The notes beneath the pieces were generated by a model, which saw only the letters and a list, made by a program, of their open reading frames with translations, ran no database searches and was not told where the DNA came from. From contig CP116227.1 of the NCBI GenBank assembly GCA_038184435.1, positions 2,571,501 to 2,635,500 of the forward strand: a DNA stretch of 64,000 nt. Reading direction: 5' to 3'. This DNA comes from Nocardioides alkalitolerans. Its GTDB lineage: Bacteria > Actinomycetota > Actinomycetes > Propionibacteriales > Nocardioidaceae. The stretch's first letter is position 1. The number at the start of each line of letters is the position of its first letter. The position numbers were made by a program, and so were the translations under genes. Positions 35,584-44,400 of the stretch are shown in pieces.

Positions 35584-36947
35584 CGGTCGTTCCCGTCGTC
35601 GAGGAGGGCGGTGAGGACGTCGGCCCAGGACTCCTGCCCGTGGCCGCCGTCGACGAGCCGGGCGGCAACGGACGCGAACCCCGGGGCGCTCGACTGCGTG
35701 AGGTCGGCCGCCTTGGCGAGCACCTCGTCGGGGCCCAGCGGACGGTCGGGACCGCCCACGGCGCTCAGCACCTCGCGCGTGTGCTCGCTGCCGTCGCTCA
35801 GCCGCACGGTCACCCGTGCGGGGCGGTCGTGCGGGGCGGGCGGGAGGTCGCCGTACGGCGCGAGCACGACCCGCTCCCGCAGCCGGGCCACCGTCGGCTC
35901 CGTGAGCCCGGGCGCGGCGTAGACGTCGGCGTCGGCCCGCCCCGCCGCCAACGTGGCGGCGACGACGTGCGGCACGGAGAACTTGCCCCCGAGGGCCGTG
36001 CGGGGCGCCGTGCCGTCGAGGGCGAGCGCCAGCGGGTGGGTGGCGACGGTGATCGCCTCCACCCGGGCGAGCGCGTCGCCGGTGACGCCGTCCGCGCCGA
36101 GCGCGAGGGCGCACTCGAGCGCGGCGTGCGTGTACTGGCAGGCCGCGTAGCGCTTGTGGTAGCCCTCGAGCACCGCCCAGTCCGTCGCCGGGTCGGCGAG
36201 GAAGGCCTCGTCGGGCACCTGGCCGTAGGCGTCCCGCAGCACGTCGAGGAGCGTCGTGGCGTCCGCCCCCAGCCCGCTCGCGGCCGCGTCGGCGGCGAGG
36301 AAGCCGAGCACCGCACCGCCCGCCGCCCAGGCGTTGCGGGCCTGCAGGCCGTCGGTGGCGTGCCGGAACGGCCCCACCATGCTCATCGAGGCGGCGACGT
36401 CGGCCGCGGCGAGCACGGCGGACGGCGACGACGTGCGCAACCAGGTGACCGCGGCGGCCGCACCGATGGGCGACAGCGTGGCATGGGGGTGCAGGCGCAG
36501 CGGCCGGGGCGCGGGGACCGCCCGCGCGACCTGCGTCGCGACCTCGTAGCCCACGACCACCGCGCGCAGCAGCGCGTCGGTGCTCGCACCGGTCGCCTCC
36601 GCCTCGGCGATCGCGGCCGGCACGGCGTAGAGGCCGCCGTGGCAGGTGGCCGGACGGAACCCCTCGTCCAGCTCGTCCCAGCCGGCCGCGACCGCGTTGG
36701 CCGCCGCCGCGCGCTCGCGCGGGGCGGAGCCGCCGGCCAGCACGCGCGACTCCCCCGAGCCGCCGCGCACCTGGAGACCGGCGAACGCGGCGACCTCGGC
36801 GTGGCGCCCCCCGAGCACCGTCGCGGCGAGGTCGTCGACGAGCACGAGGGCGGCGCGGCGGCGTACGGCGGGGTCGGCGAGCGGGTCGGCGGCGAGGCGC
36901 CGCTCCAGCCCGTCGCGCCACCCCGCCCAGCCGACGGGCACGCTCAC
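35580..36947 (-). CDS. MmgE/PrpD family protein (second)
   Basis: A 455-residue paralogue of the neighbouring PrpD protein but clearly divergent. Blocks seen are LVLVDDLAATVLGG, ANAVAAGWDELDEGFRPATCHGGLYAVPAAIAEAE, LHPHATLSPIGAAAAV, AWAAGGAVLGFLAADAA, YHKRYAACQYTHAALECAL and GGKFSVPHVVAATLAAG. The SDELDEG/CHGG residues sit where the family has its DDTH/HPG active-site segments. GTG 36947 overlaps the flavoprotein stop by 4 bp. Hydration of an unsaturated dicarboxylate is the likely chemistry, by analogy only. Confidence 0.87.
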   Translation of the reverse strand: MSVPVGWAGWRDGLERRLAADPLADPAVRRRAALVLVDDLAATVLGGRHAEVAAFAGLQVRGGSGESRVLAGGSAPRERAAAANAVAAGWDELDEGFRPATCHGGLYAVPAAIAEAEATGASTDALLRAVVVGYEVATQVARAVPAPRPLRLHPHATLSPIGAAAAVTWLRTSSPSAVLAAADVAASMSMVGPFRHATDGLQARNAWAAGGAVLGFLAADAAASGLGADATTLLDVLRDAYGQVPDEAFLADPATDWAVLEGYHKRYAACQYTHAALECALALGADGVTGDALARVEAITVATHPLALALDGTAPRTALGGKFSVPHVVAATLAAGRADADVYAAPGLTEPTVARLRERVVLAPYGDLPPAPHDRPARVTVRLSDGSEHTREVLSAVGGPDRPLGPDEVLAKAADLTQSSAPGFASVAARLVDGGHGQESWADVLTALLDDGNDR

Positions 36948-38320
36948 GGGCGCTCCGCGGCGGCCGCCGCACCGGCCAGCCGGCCGAGGCCCACCGCGGT
37001 GAGCAGACCGTTGCCCGAGGAGTAGCCCCGGCCACCCGTCTGGCCGGACACGCCCGCGGCGACGCCGCCGACGGCGTACAGCCCCGGCACCGGACCGGCG
37101 TCGGTGAGCACCCGGCCGTCGACGTCCACGTCGAGCCCGCCCTGCGTGTGGAAGAGGCCCGGCGTCACGCGGGAGACGACGTAGGGCGCCTGGAGCGGCG
37201 CGTGCGCGAAGTCGGTGCGCCCGTGCTCGTCGGCGCGCTCGCCCCGGGCGGCGGCGTCGTACGCCGCGAGCGTGGCCCGCAGGGCCTCGAGGGGCGCGCC
37301 GGTGACGGCGGCGACCTCCTCCACGTCGGCGCACTCCTTCGCGCCGCCCATGTCGACGAGGTCGCGGTACTCGTCCTCCTTGAGCGTGATGTCGCGGATG
37401 CGCGCGTCGTAGACCGCCCAGATCGGGCCCTCGCCCGCGACGACGGAGGTCGTGAAGCCCGAGTAGCCGACGATCTCGTCGCCCAGTCGCGCACCGGTGG
37501 CGTCCACCAGCACGCCGCCCATCTCGACCGTGGTCCAGGACAGGATGCTGCCGTGGGGGTAGGCGACGGCGGCGTACCCCTGGAAGGCCTCCTGGTTGCG
37601 CAGCCGCCCGCCGAGCTCGACGCCCCACGCGAGGGCCTCGCCGGTGGAGCCGTGGGCACCGAAGTACTCCAGCCCGGCCAGCCCGGGGGCCCAGCGCTCG
37701 ACGAGCTCGCGGTTGGCGGCGAAGCCGTTCGCCGCCAGCACGACGGCGTGGGCGCGGATCGTGTAGGGCTCGATGCGGTCGCCCGCGACCTCGACGCCCC
37801 GCACGACGCCGTCCTCGACGACGAGGCGGGCGACGGGGTTGCCGAGCACGATCTCGACGCCCGCGCGCTCGACGGCCGCGACCAGGTCGGCGGTGAGGTC
37901 GTGGCCGCGGCGCGACGCCGGGGCGTGCAGCCGGTTGACCGAGTGCCCGACGTGCTTGTAGTCCATGATGAGCTTCAGGCCGACCTGGTGGCTCTCGACG
38001 AGCCAGTCGACGAGCTCGCCGGACGTCTCCGCCAGGCGGCGCGTCAGGTGCTCCGCCTCGTGCGGGCCGCTCTGGCGCAGGAGGTCCGCCGTCATCCGGT
38101 CCGGGTCGTCGTCGACGCCCTGCTCGCGCTGCTGGCGGGTGCCCGCGCCGGGGATGGAGCCGGTCGAGAGCGACGTGTTGCCGCCGACGCGGTCGAGCTT
38201 CTCGAGCACGACGACGCTGGCCCCGGCGTCCGCGGCCGCCAGGGCGGCGACGAGGCCGCCACCGCCGGCCCCGACCACCACGACGTCGACGTCGACCTCG
38301 GGGACGATCTGCTCGGTCAT
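36944..38320 (-). CDS. FAD-dependent dehydrogenase/reductase (fumarate reductase flavoprotein type)
   Basis: A 458-residue flavoprotein of the succinate dehydrogenase/fumarate reductase/3-ketosteroid dehydrogenase superfamily. It shows VVVVGAGGGGLVAALAAADAG (FAD), VVLEKLDRVGGNTSLSTGSIPG, APASRRGHDLTADLVAA, HTQGGLDVDVDGRVL and GVSGQTGGRGYSSGNGLL. Its size and form resemble TcuA (tricarballylate dehydrogenase), which makes cis-aconitate. In this operon it precedes two aconitate-family proteins and follows two amide hydrolases, so oxidation of a saturated di- or tricarboxylate to an unsaturated one is inferred. Confidence 0.86.
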   Translation of the reverse strand: MTEQIVPEVDVDVVVVGAGGGGLVAALAAADAGASVVVLEKLDRVGGNTSLSTGSIPGAGTRQQREQGVDDDPDRMTADLLRQSGPHEAEHLTRRLAETSGELVDWLVESHQVGLKLIMDYKHVGHSVNRLHAPASRRGHDLTADLVAAVERAGVEIVLGNPVARLVVEDGVVRGVEVAGDRIEPYTIRAHAVVLAANGFAANRELVERWAPGLAGLEYFGAHGSTGEALAWGVELGGRLRNQEAFQGYAAVAYPHGSILSWTTVEMGGVLVDATGARLGDEIVGYSGFTTSVVAGEGPIWAVYDARIRDITLKEDEYRDLVDMGGAKECADVEEVAAVTGAPLEALRATLAAYDAAARGERADEHGRTDFAHAPLQAPYVVSRVTPGLFHTQGGLDVDVDGRVLTDAGPVPGLYAVGGVAAGVSGQTGGRGYSSGNGLLTAVGLGRLAGAAAAAERP

Positions 38321-39000
38321 GCTGCTCCTCCCTCGGGCAGCGCGGCGAGGCGCTGCAGCAGGCTGTCGGTGGTGTCGACGTCGGCGTACTTCTGGCCCAT
38401 GTCGAAGAGGTTGACCTCGTGCACGAGCGGGCTGCGGTCGTAGACCGCGTCGCTCGGCACCGCCACCTTGTAGTTGTAGGAGAACGCGTCGACGGCGCTG
38501 CCGCGCACGCAGCCGGACGTCGAGCAGCCGGTGACGACGAGCGAGTCGACGCCGGCCTGCACGAGGTAGCTGAGCAGCGGGGTGCCGAAGAAGGCGCTCG
38601 GGTGCCGCTTGGGCAGCAGGATCTCCCCGTCGAGCGGCGCGATGTCGGGGTGGAACTCGTAGCCCTTCTCGGGGATGGCCATGATCCCGGGCACCTTGGC
38701 GCCGAGCGCACCGGCGTCGAAGGCCTGCTTGGGCGCGACGTAGGGGTACAGCACGGGCCATCCCTGGGAGCGGAAGAGCTCGAGCAGTCGCTTGATGTTG
38801 GCGACCGCGTCCCAGGCGACCTCGCCGCAGCTGGTGGTGAACTCCTCGAGGGCCTCGTCGAACGGCACCGGCTGCGTGCCCGTGGTGCGGTACTGCACGT
38901 CGATGATGAGGAGCCCCGGGCGCTTGCCGAGGCCGACGGGGCGGCCGAAGCCGGCCGCGTCGTACCTCTGCCGCGTCAGGTCGTCGATGATCTCGGTCAT
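38317..39000 (-). CDS. Isochorismatase-family cysteine amidohydrolase (N-carbamoylsarcosine amidase-like)
   Basis: A 227-residue cysteine hydrolase. The Asp-Lys-Cys triad is visible: Asp in GLLIIDVQYR, Lys in LLPKRHPSAFFGT, and Cys in VVTGCSTSGCVRGSAVDA, the last block as in N-carbamoylsarcosine amidases and maleamate amidases. It should release ammonia (and CO2 for carbamoyl substrates) from the open-chain product of the upstream ring-opening amidohydrolase. The ATG overlaps that gene's stop; its own stop overlaps the flavoprotein ATG. Confidence 0.88.
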   Translation of the reverse strand: MTEIIDDLTRQRYDAAGFGRPVGLGKRPGLLIIDVQYRTTGTQPVPFDEALEEFTTSCGEVAWDAVANIKRLLELFRSQGWPVLYPYVAPKQAFDAGALGAKVPGIMAIPEKGYEFHPDIAPLDGEILLPKRHPSAFFGTPLLSYLVQAGVDSLVVTGCSTSGCVRGSAVDAFSYNYKVAVPSDAVYDRSPLVHEVNLFDMGQKYADVDTTDSLLQRLAALPEGGAA

Positions 39001-40421
39001 GCGGGGGTCCCCTTCTGCTCGGGAGCGGTGTCGATCGCAGCCAGGGCGGCGGCGCCGCTCTTCTCGCGGCGCAGGTAGCGACCGGTCGTGCGGTCGGCGA
39101 GCACGCCGTCGCGCAGCGCGAACTCGCCCCGCACGATGGTGTGGACGACGCGCAACGGGACCTCGGTGCCCTCCCACGGGGTGTAGTCGGCGCCCGAGTG
39201 CTGGGTCGCGGCGTTGATCGTGTAGCTGCCGTCGAGGTCGACGACCGCCAGGTCGGCGTCGGACCCGACGCGGATGGTGCCCTTCTGCGGATACATCCCG
39301 AACAGCTGCGCCGACCGCGTCGACGTGGCGTCGACGAGCCGCTCCAGCGGTACGCCGCGGCGCAGCCCCTCGCTGAGGGTCAGGGGCAGCACGCCCCCGG
39401 TGCCGGGGAAGCCGGCGGAGGCCGACCAGACGTCCTTCTCCTTGAAGGAGCGGTGCCGGGCGTTGTGGTCGGAGCCGACGGTGTCGACCCGGCCCTCGGC
39501 GAGGCCCACCCACAGCGCCTCGAGGTCCGCCCGCTCGCGGATGGGCGGGTTCACCTTGCCGTAGGTGCCGCAGCCCGCCTCGGTGGTGAGCGTCAGGTAC
39601 TGCGTGCAGGTCTCCACGAACAGGTTCTCGTAGGACCGGCGCTGGCGCTCCATGGCGTCCAGCGCGAGCTGGCTGGAGGTGTGCACCGCGTAGACCGACG
39701 CGCCGGTGATCTGGGCCATGTAGGCCACGCGCTGCACGGCCTCGGCCTCCACGAAGGAGGGCCGCGAGGCGTTCCAGGCGTGGAGGGGGCCGCGGGACTC
39801 GTCGATCGGCCGGTTCTTCAGCTTCCAGACCAGCTCGATGTTCTCCGGGTGCGGGTTGATCATCGCGCCGGAGTCGGCGGCCATCCCCAGCACGTCGTAC
39901 ATGTAGCCGTCGTCGTTGCCGGGCAGGCCGAGGTAGGCACCCTCCTCGCCCTTGAAGTTCATGAAGAACTTGAAGCTGGAGACGCCGAAGTCGCGGATGT
40001 AGGCCGGGATGTCGTGCACGTGGTCGTCGGTGCCCACGCAGATGTGGAAGCCGAAGTCGACGTAGGAGTCCTGCTCCATCACGGCCTGCGCGCCCGGGAC
40101 GATGTTCTCGTAGCCCTCGCCGCTCATGAGGTAGACGAGCATCGAGGTGATGCCGCCGGCGGCGGCCGACGCCGTCTCGAGGCGGGCGTCGTCGGGGTCC
40201 CGCGGGATGCGGATGTCCTTGCCGAGGTGCACGTGCGGGTCGATCGCACCCGGCAGCACGAGCTTCCCGCCGAGCTGCACGACCTCGCGGGCCTCGGCCG
40301 GCGCGCCGCGGTCGACGATCCCCGCGATGCGGCCGTCCGTGACCAGCAGGTCCACCGGGGTGACGCCCGTCCCGTGGAGGTAGACCTCCCCGCCGGCGAG
40401 CCTGAGGTCGTAGGTCGTCAT
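38997..40421 (-). CDS. Dihydropyrimidinase/cyclic imidase-type amidohydrolase
   Basis: A 474-residue metal-dependent TIM-barrel amidohydrolase of the hydantoinase/dihydropyrimidinase/allantoinase group. The first metal motif is LPGAIDPHVHLG. FKFFMNFKG carries the Lys expected to be carboxylated (at about residue 147-151). NPHPENIELV and YAVHTSSQLAL supply further His, and TVGSDHNARH supplies the Asp. It opens a cyclic amide, imide or ureide. The substrate pocket cannot be read, but its neighbours point to a ring whose opened product is a half-amide of a dicarboxylic acid. Confidence 0.88.
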   Translation of the reverse strand: MTTYDLRLAGGEVYLHGTGVTPVDLLVTDGRIAGIVDRGAPAEAREVVQLGGKLVLPGAIDPHVHLGKDIRIPRDPDDARLETASAAAGGITSMLVYLMSGEGYENIVPGAQAVMEQDSYVDFGFHICVGTDDHVHDIPAYIRDFGVSSFKFFMNFKGEEGAYLGLPGNDDGYMYDVLGMAADSGAMINPHPENIELVWKLKNRPIDESRGPLHAWNASRPSFVEAEAVQRVAYMAQITGASVYAVHTSSQLALDAMERQRRSYENLFVETCTQYLTLTTEAGCGTYGKVNPPIRERADLEALWVGLAEGRVDTVGSDHNARHRSFKEKDVWSASAGFPGTGGVLPLTLSEGLRRGVPLERLVDATSTRSAQLFGMYPQKGTIRVGSDADLAVVDLDGSYTINAATQHSGADYTPWEGTEVPLRVVHTIVRGEFALRDGVLADRTTGRYLRREKSGAAALAAIDTAPEQKGTPA

Positions 40422-41350
40422 GCCACGTCTCCGTCCTGCTCGGAGCCGTCCGCCCCGGGCGTGTTGGCCTCGGCGGCGTAGCGCCGCTCGAGCTCGTCGT
40501 AGTCCGGCTTGCGCACGAGCGACTGGCGGTCCTGCCAGCTGATCATCAGCTCGCTCGCCCGGGTGGTGTCGCCGTGCTCCGCGAGGTGGTCGAGCACCTC
40601 GCGCATCCCGGCGACGGCGCCGCGCATCGCGGCGTTGGCGTAGAGCGCGACGGCGTAGCCGATCTCGCCGAGCTCCTCGCGGGACGTCAGGGGGGTCAGC
40701 CCGCCCTCGACCATGTTGGCCATGTGGACGCCGGGCACGCTCCGCACGACGTGACGCATCTGCTCCGCGCTGCGGGGGGCCTCGACGAACAGGATGTCGG
40801 CGCCGGCGTCGCGGTAGCGACCGATGCGGTCGACCGCCTGCTCGAGGCCCTCGGTGGCCAGCGCGTCGGTGCGGGCCACGATCGCGAAGTCGTCGTCGAT
40901 GCGGGCGTCGACCGCGGCGCGGACCTTCCCGACCATCTCGTCGGCGGAGATCACGTCCTTGCCCGAGAAGTGGCCGCACTTCTTGGGGCTGACCTGGTCC
41001 TCGAGCTGGAGGCCGGCGGCGCCGGCCCGCTCGAGCACCCGCACCGTGCGCTGCACGTTGATGGCGTTGCCGAAGCCGGTGTCGGCGTCGACGATGGCGG
41101 GCAGCGCGACGGCGTCGGCGATGGCCCGCACGTGGTCGGCGAGCTCGTTGAGCGTGAGGAGGCCGAGGTCGGGAGCGCCCAGGAACGTGTTCGTCACGCC
41201 CGCGCCGGACACGTAGACGGCCTCGTAGCCCGCCTCCTCGACGACGCGCGCCGTGAGAGCGTTCGGTGCGCCCGGCAGCATCAGCGGCGGACCGCTCCGC
41301 GCGATCAGGTCGCGCAGTCGCCTCGGGCTCGACATCTCGTTCACGTTCAC
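40418..41350 (-). CDS. PEP mutase/isocitrate lyase superfamily C-C lyase
   Basis: A 310-residue TIM-barrel enzyme. The catalytic loop SPKKCGHFSGK carries the KKCGH motif of isocitrate, methylisocitrate and 2,3-dimethylmalate lyases. Metal-binding VDADTGFGNAINVQ and LEDQ segments are present, as is IVARTDALATEGLEQAVDR. It is expected to cleave a 2-hydroxy- or substituted malate-type acid into a 2-oxoacid and a smaller acid. The frame begins with GTG 41350; ATG 41335 is an alternative. It starts 57 bases after the GntR gene and overlaps the amidohydrolase by 4 bp. Confidence 0.9.
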   Translation of the reverse strand: MNVNEMSSPRRLRDLIARSGPPLMLPGAPNALTARVVEEAGYEAVYVSGAGVTNTFLGAPDLGLLTLNELADHVRAIADAVALPAIVDADTGFGNAINVQRTVRVLERAGAAGLQLEDQVSPKKCGHFSGKDVISADEMVGKVRAAVDARIDDDFAIVARTDALATEGLEQAVDRIGRYRDAGADILFVEAPRSAEQMRHVVRSVPGVHMANMVEGGLTPLTSREELGEIGYAVALYANAAMRGAVAGMREVLDHLAEHGDTTRASELMISWQDRQSLVRKPDYDELERRYAAEANTPGADGSEQDGDVA

Positions 41351-41407
41351 TCCCGTTCAGGTGTCTGGTTGCATCACGGCCCGCCGCAGGGGACGGACCG
41401 CTCGGGA

Positions 41408-42160
41408 TCAGCTGTCGTCGATCCCCAGGGCCTCGACGGCGCTGCGACGCGCCCGGTCGAGGTGACGGCGCATGGCCGCCGCGGCGGCGTCCTCGTCGCG
41501 GCGCTCGAAGGCCGCGACGAGCTCTTCGTGCTCGCCCTGCGCCTCGCGGGCGCGTGCCGGCACCTGGGCCGACATCCGACGGGCGAGCGAGATCTGGCGC
41601 TGGGCCTCCACCGTCGCCCGGCCGAGCGTCGCGTTGCCCGCCAGGTCGATGAGGCGCGAGTGCAGGTCCGCGTCGGAGGGGTACGGCGCGTCCGGCGCGC
41701 TCGACATCTCCGCAGCCGCTGCGTCCACCAAGGCTCGGAGCTCGGCGACCTCGGCGTCCGAGGCCCGCTGGCAGACCAGGCGCGCGACGTACATCTCGAG
41801 CGCGGAGCGCATCTCGTAGAGCTCCTCCACCTCGCGCCGCGCGAAGGTGCGCACGAAGGCGCCGCGGTGGCTGATCACGGTGACGAGGCCCTCGCCCACG
41901 AGGCGCTGGATGGCCTCGCGGAGGGGCCCGCGGCTGATGCCGAGCGACTGGGCGATGAGCACCTCGTTGAGCCGCTCGCCCGGGGAGAGGGTGCCGTCGA
42001 GGATCATCGACCGCACCGCCTCCTCCGTGCGGCGGGAGAACGTAGCGTCGCGCTCGAGCGGTGTCGAGCTGGGACGGTCGCTCCTGGGGGCCTTCGGCAT
42101 GGACGTGTTCCTCTCGCGGTCCGTGCCGGCGGCGCGAGCGGGGAGGGTCGTCGTGCTCAT
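41408..42160 (-). CDS. GntR-family regulator, FCD type (catabolic operon)
   Basis: A 250-residue regulator with an N-terminal winged HTH (MILDGTLSPGERLNEVLIAQSLGISRGPLREAIQRL, about residues 50-85) and a C-terminal all-helical FCD ligand domain with conserved Asp/His (MRSALEMYVARLV, DADLHSRLIDLAGN, EHEELVAAFERRD). ATG 42160 overlaps the transporter stop by 4 bp; ATG 42100 is an alternative. FCD proteins bind small carboxylates and usually repress. A candidate site overlaps the -35 of the operon promoter at 43600-43611. Confidence 0.92.
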   Translation of the reverse strand: MSTTTLPARAAGTDRERNTSMPKAPRSDRPSSTPLERDATFSRRTEEAVRSMILDGTLSPGERLNEVLIAQSLGISRGPLREAIQRLVGEGLVTVISHRGAFVRTFARREVEELYEMRSALEMYVARLVCQRASDAEVAELRALVDAAAAEMSSAPDAPYPSDADLHSRLIDLAGNATLGRATVEAQRQISLARRMSAQVPARAREAQGEHEELVAAFERRDEDAAAAAMRRHLDRARRSAVEALGIDDS

Positions 42161-43488
42161 CGCCGCGCCACCGGCATGTCAACTGTCGACACAGTCTCAC
42201 GAACCGCGCGCTCGTGGCGACGCATTGCCAGGCCCGCGCAGGTGGCCGCCACGAGGCAGAGCACCACGATGTAGCCCGCCATCGGCAGGTTCGACCCGGT
42301 GCGGTCGTAGAGGTAGGTCGCGATGAGCGGCGCCGTGCCGCCGACCACCGTCGTCGGTAGGGCGTAGCTGAGCGAGGCGCCGGTGTAGCGGGTGCGGGCC
42401 GGGAACAGCTCGCTGTAGACGGCCGGCTGGGGTGCGTAGGCCGCGGACTGCACGACGGCGAGGCCGACGACCATCGCGACGAGGATGACGAGCGAGCTGC
42501 CGGTCTCGATGAGGAGGAAGTACGGCACGGTGAACCCGGCAGCGGCGAGGGCGGCCAGCATGACCTGGCGCCGCAGGCCGACCCGGTCGGACAGCCAGCC
42601 GAAGAGCGGGATCGAGACGAGGTAGCAGAGCGAGACGATCGTCAGGTGGTTGAGCACCTGGCCCTCGGTCACGTCCGTCTGGGTGGTGACGTAGGCCAGC
42701 GTGTAGGTCGCCACCGTGTAGTAGAGCGCGTTGTTGGCCGCACCCAGCCCGGCACCGAGGAGCACCTCGCGCCACTGGTGGCGGAGCACCTCGACGACCG
42801 GCACGTTCGTCGTCTCGTCGTGGGCCTGGGCCGCGGCGAAGTCGTGGGACTCGGCGAGGCCGCGACGGATCCAGAACCCGACGAGCACGATGACCGCGGA
42901 GATCCAGAACGGGACGCGCCAGCCCCAGCTGTCGAAGGCGTCGCCGCTGAGGCCGGCCGCCGCAGCGACGACGAGGCTGGCGAGCAGCAGGCCCGCCGGC
43001 GAGCCGACCTGGGTGGAGGAGCCGAAGAGGCCCTTGCGGCCCTCGGGGGCGTTCTCGACGGAGAGCAGCGCGGCACCGCCCCACTCGCCGCCCAGGGCGA
43101 CGCCCTGGCCGATGCGGCAGAGCACGAGGAGCGCCGGCGCCCAGGCGCCGATGGCGTCGTAGGAGGGGATGCAGCCGATGAGGACGGTGGAGACCCCCAT
43201 GAGCAGGAGCGTCGTCATGAGGACGTTGCGGCGGCCCAGCTTGTCGCCGTAGTGACCGAAGAGGATCGAGCCGATCGGGCGGGCCGCGAAGCCGACCGCG
43301 AAGGTCGCGAAGGCGGCGAGGGTGCCGACGACGCCCTCCTGGGTCGGGAAGAAGACATCACCGAAGACCAGGGCGGCGGCCGTGCCGTAGATGAAGAAGT
43401 CGTACCACTCCAGCGTCGTGCCGGCGAAGCTGCCGAGTGCCGCGCGCCGCTGCTGACCCACCGAGGGGCCGGCGTTCGTCGTGGACAT
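42157..43488 (-). CDS. MHS-family MFS transporter (organic acid:H+ symporter type)
   Basis: A 443-residue, 12-helix major facilitator of the metabolite:H+ symporter family: LEWYDFFIYGTAAALVFG in helix 1, ARPIGSILFGHYGDKLGRRNVL in loop 2-3, RIGQGVALGGEWGGAALLSVENAP in helix 4-5 and GWLSDRVGLRR in the second half. The family includes citrate, alpha-ketoglutarate, shikimate and tricarballylate (TcuC) carriers. First gene of the nine-gene minus-strand operon, so it should import its substrate. ATG 43488 lies 144 bases from the next operon's end, with the promoter between. Confidence 0.92.
   Translation of the reverse strand: MSTTNAGPSVGQQRRAALGSFAGTTLEWYDFFIYGTAAALVFGDVFFPTQEGVVGTLAAFATFAVGFAARPIGSILFGHYGDKLGRRNVLMTTLLLMGVSTVLIGCIPSYDAIGAWAPALLVLCRIGQGVALGGEWGGAALLSVENAPEGRKGLFGSSTQVGSPAGLLLASLVVAAAAGLSGDAFDSWGWRVPFWISAVIVLVGFWIRRGLAESHDFAAAQAHDETTNVPVVEVLRHQWREVLLGAGLGAANNALYYTVATYTLAYVTTQTDVTEGQVLNHLTIVSLCYLVSIPLFGWLSDRVGLRRQVMLAALAAAGFTVPYFLLIETGSSLVILVAMVVGLAVVQSAAYAPQPAVYSELFPARTRYTGASLSYALPTTVVGGTAPLIATYLYDRTGSNLPMAGYIVVLCLVAATCAGLAMRRHERAVRETVSTVDMPVARR
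42182..42195. promoter_or_regulatory. Candidate GntR dyad inside the transporter 3' end
   Basis: ACTGTCGACACAGT is an ACTGT-N4-ACAGT dyad 21 bases upstream of the GntR start codon, within the last codons of the transporter gene. It resembles the ACTGT/ACAGT arms found at 43600 and 54901. It could be a local autoregulatory site or coincidence. Confidence 0.35.
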
Positions 43489-43578
43489 GCGGGGCTCCTT
43501 TCGTGGGCGAGGGGAGGGAGGGAGAGGAGCAGGGTCGGGCGCGGGACCCGCTCGGGGGGCCGGACGACCGACCCCCCG

Positions 43579-43622
43579 AGCATCCGCCTTCAACTGTCGA
43601 TTGTCAACAGTTAGCAGTTGAC
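43579..43622 (-). promoter_or_regulatory. Promoter/operator of the nine-gene catabolic operon
   Basis: On the minus strand the segment contains GTCAAC-N8-GTTGAC (43622-43603) overlapping ACTGTTGACAAT (43611-43600). The TTGACA inside it (43607-43602) can serve as -35, with GATGCT (43584-43579) 17 bases on as a poor -10. The 12-mer differs at one base from ACTGTTGACAGT in the promoter of the neighbouring operon at 54901-54912. Confidence 0.6.
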
Positions 43623-43632
43623 GGCTACAAGA

Positions 43633-44400
43633 TCACGCCGTGGGTACCTTCGCCATGAGGCCGCCGTCGACCAGCACGGACGTCCCCGTCACGAACGCGG
43701 CGTCGTCGGAGACGAGGAACGCGATCGTGCCCGCCACGTCGGCGGGGCTGCCCATGCGACCGAGCGGCGCCGCGGCGGCCGAGCCGGCAGCCGCCCCCGC
43801 GGGGTCGGCCTGGGCGTCGAAGTACCCCTGCAGGTTCGGCGTCAGGATGAAGCCCGGGCACACCGCGTTGACACGGATGCCGTGCGGTGCCCCGTCGAGC
43901 GCCATGGCCTTGGTCAGGGCGAGCACCGCCCCCTTGGTGGCGACGTACGCCGCGTCCTGGGGGAACGCCGCGAACGAGGCCGTCGAGGCGACGAGCACGA
44001 TCGCCCCGCCGCCCGGGACCATCGCCGGCCACAGGTGCCGGTTGAGCGAGTAGATGCTCGTCAGGTTCACGTCGAGCTGCCGGTGCCACTCCTCGGGCGT
44101 CAGCGCGTCAAGCGCGCCGACGACCGTCTGCCCGGCGTTGTGCACGACCACCGACGGCGCGCCGTGCTCGGCGATGACGCCGGGCAGCACCGCCTCCACC
44201 GCGGCGGCGTCCGTCACGTCGAACGCGGCGTACCGCGCGTCCGGGCCGCACGCGGCGGCCGCCTCCGCGAGCCGGCCCTCGTCGCGGCCCAGGAGCACGA
44301 CCCGCGCCCCGTCGGCCGCGAGCCGCTCCGCCGCGCCGCGGCCGATCCCCGAGCTCGCGCCCGTCACGTAGGCGACGCGCGGTGCTCCCCCGGCGCTCAC
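43633..44400 (-). CDS. Short-chain dehydrogenase/reductase (last gene of 11-gene operon)
   Basis: A 255-residue classical SDR. The cofactor motif is YVTGASSGIGRGAAERL, NAG occurs in VVHNAGQTVVG, and the Ser-Tyr-Lys active site is STASFAAFPQDAAYVATKGAV. VNAVCPGFILTP and VTGTSVLVDGG follow, as usual. It oxidises or reduces a secondary alcohol/ketone with NAD(P)H. GTG 44400 overlaps the preceding SDR stop by 4 bp. Two different SDRs in tandem suggest two alcohol/ketone steps or opposite stereochemistry. Confidence 0.9.
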   Translation of the reverse strand: MSAGGAPRVAYVTGASSGIGRGAAERLAADGARVVLLGRDEGRLAEAAAACGPDARYAAFDVTDAAAVEAVLPGVIAEHGAPSVVVHNAGQTVVGALDALTPEEWHRQLDVNLTSIYSLNRHLWPAMVPGGGAIVLVASTASFAAFPQDAAYVATKGAVLALTKAMALDGAPHGIRVNAVCPGFILTPNLQGYFDAQADPAGAAAGSAAAAPLGRMGSPADVAGTIAFLVSDDAAFVTGTSVLVDGGLMAKVPTA

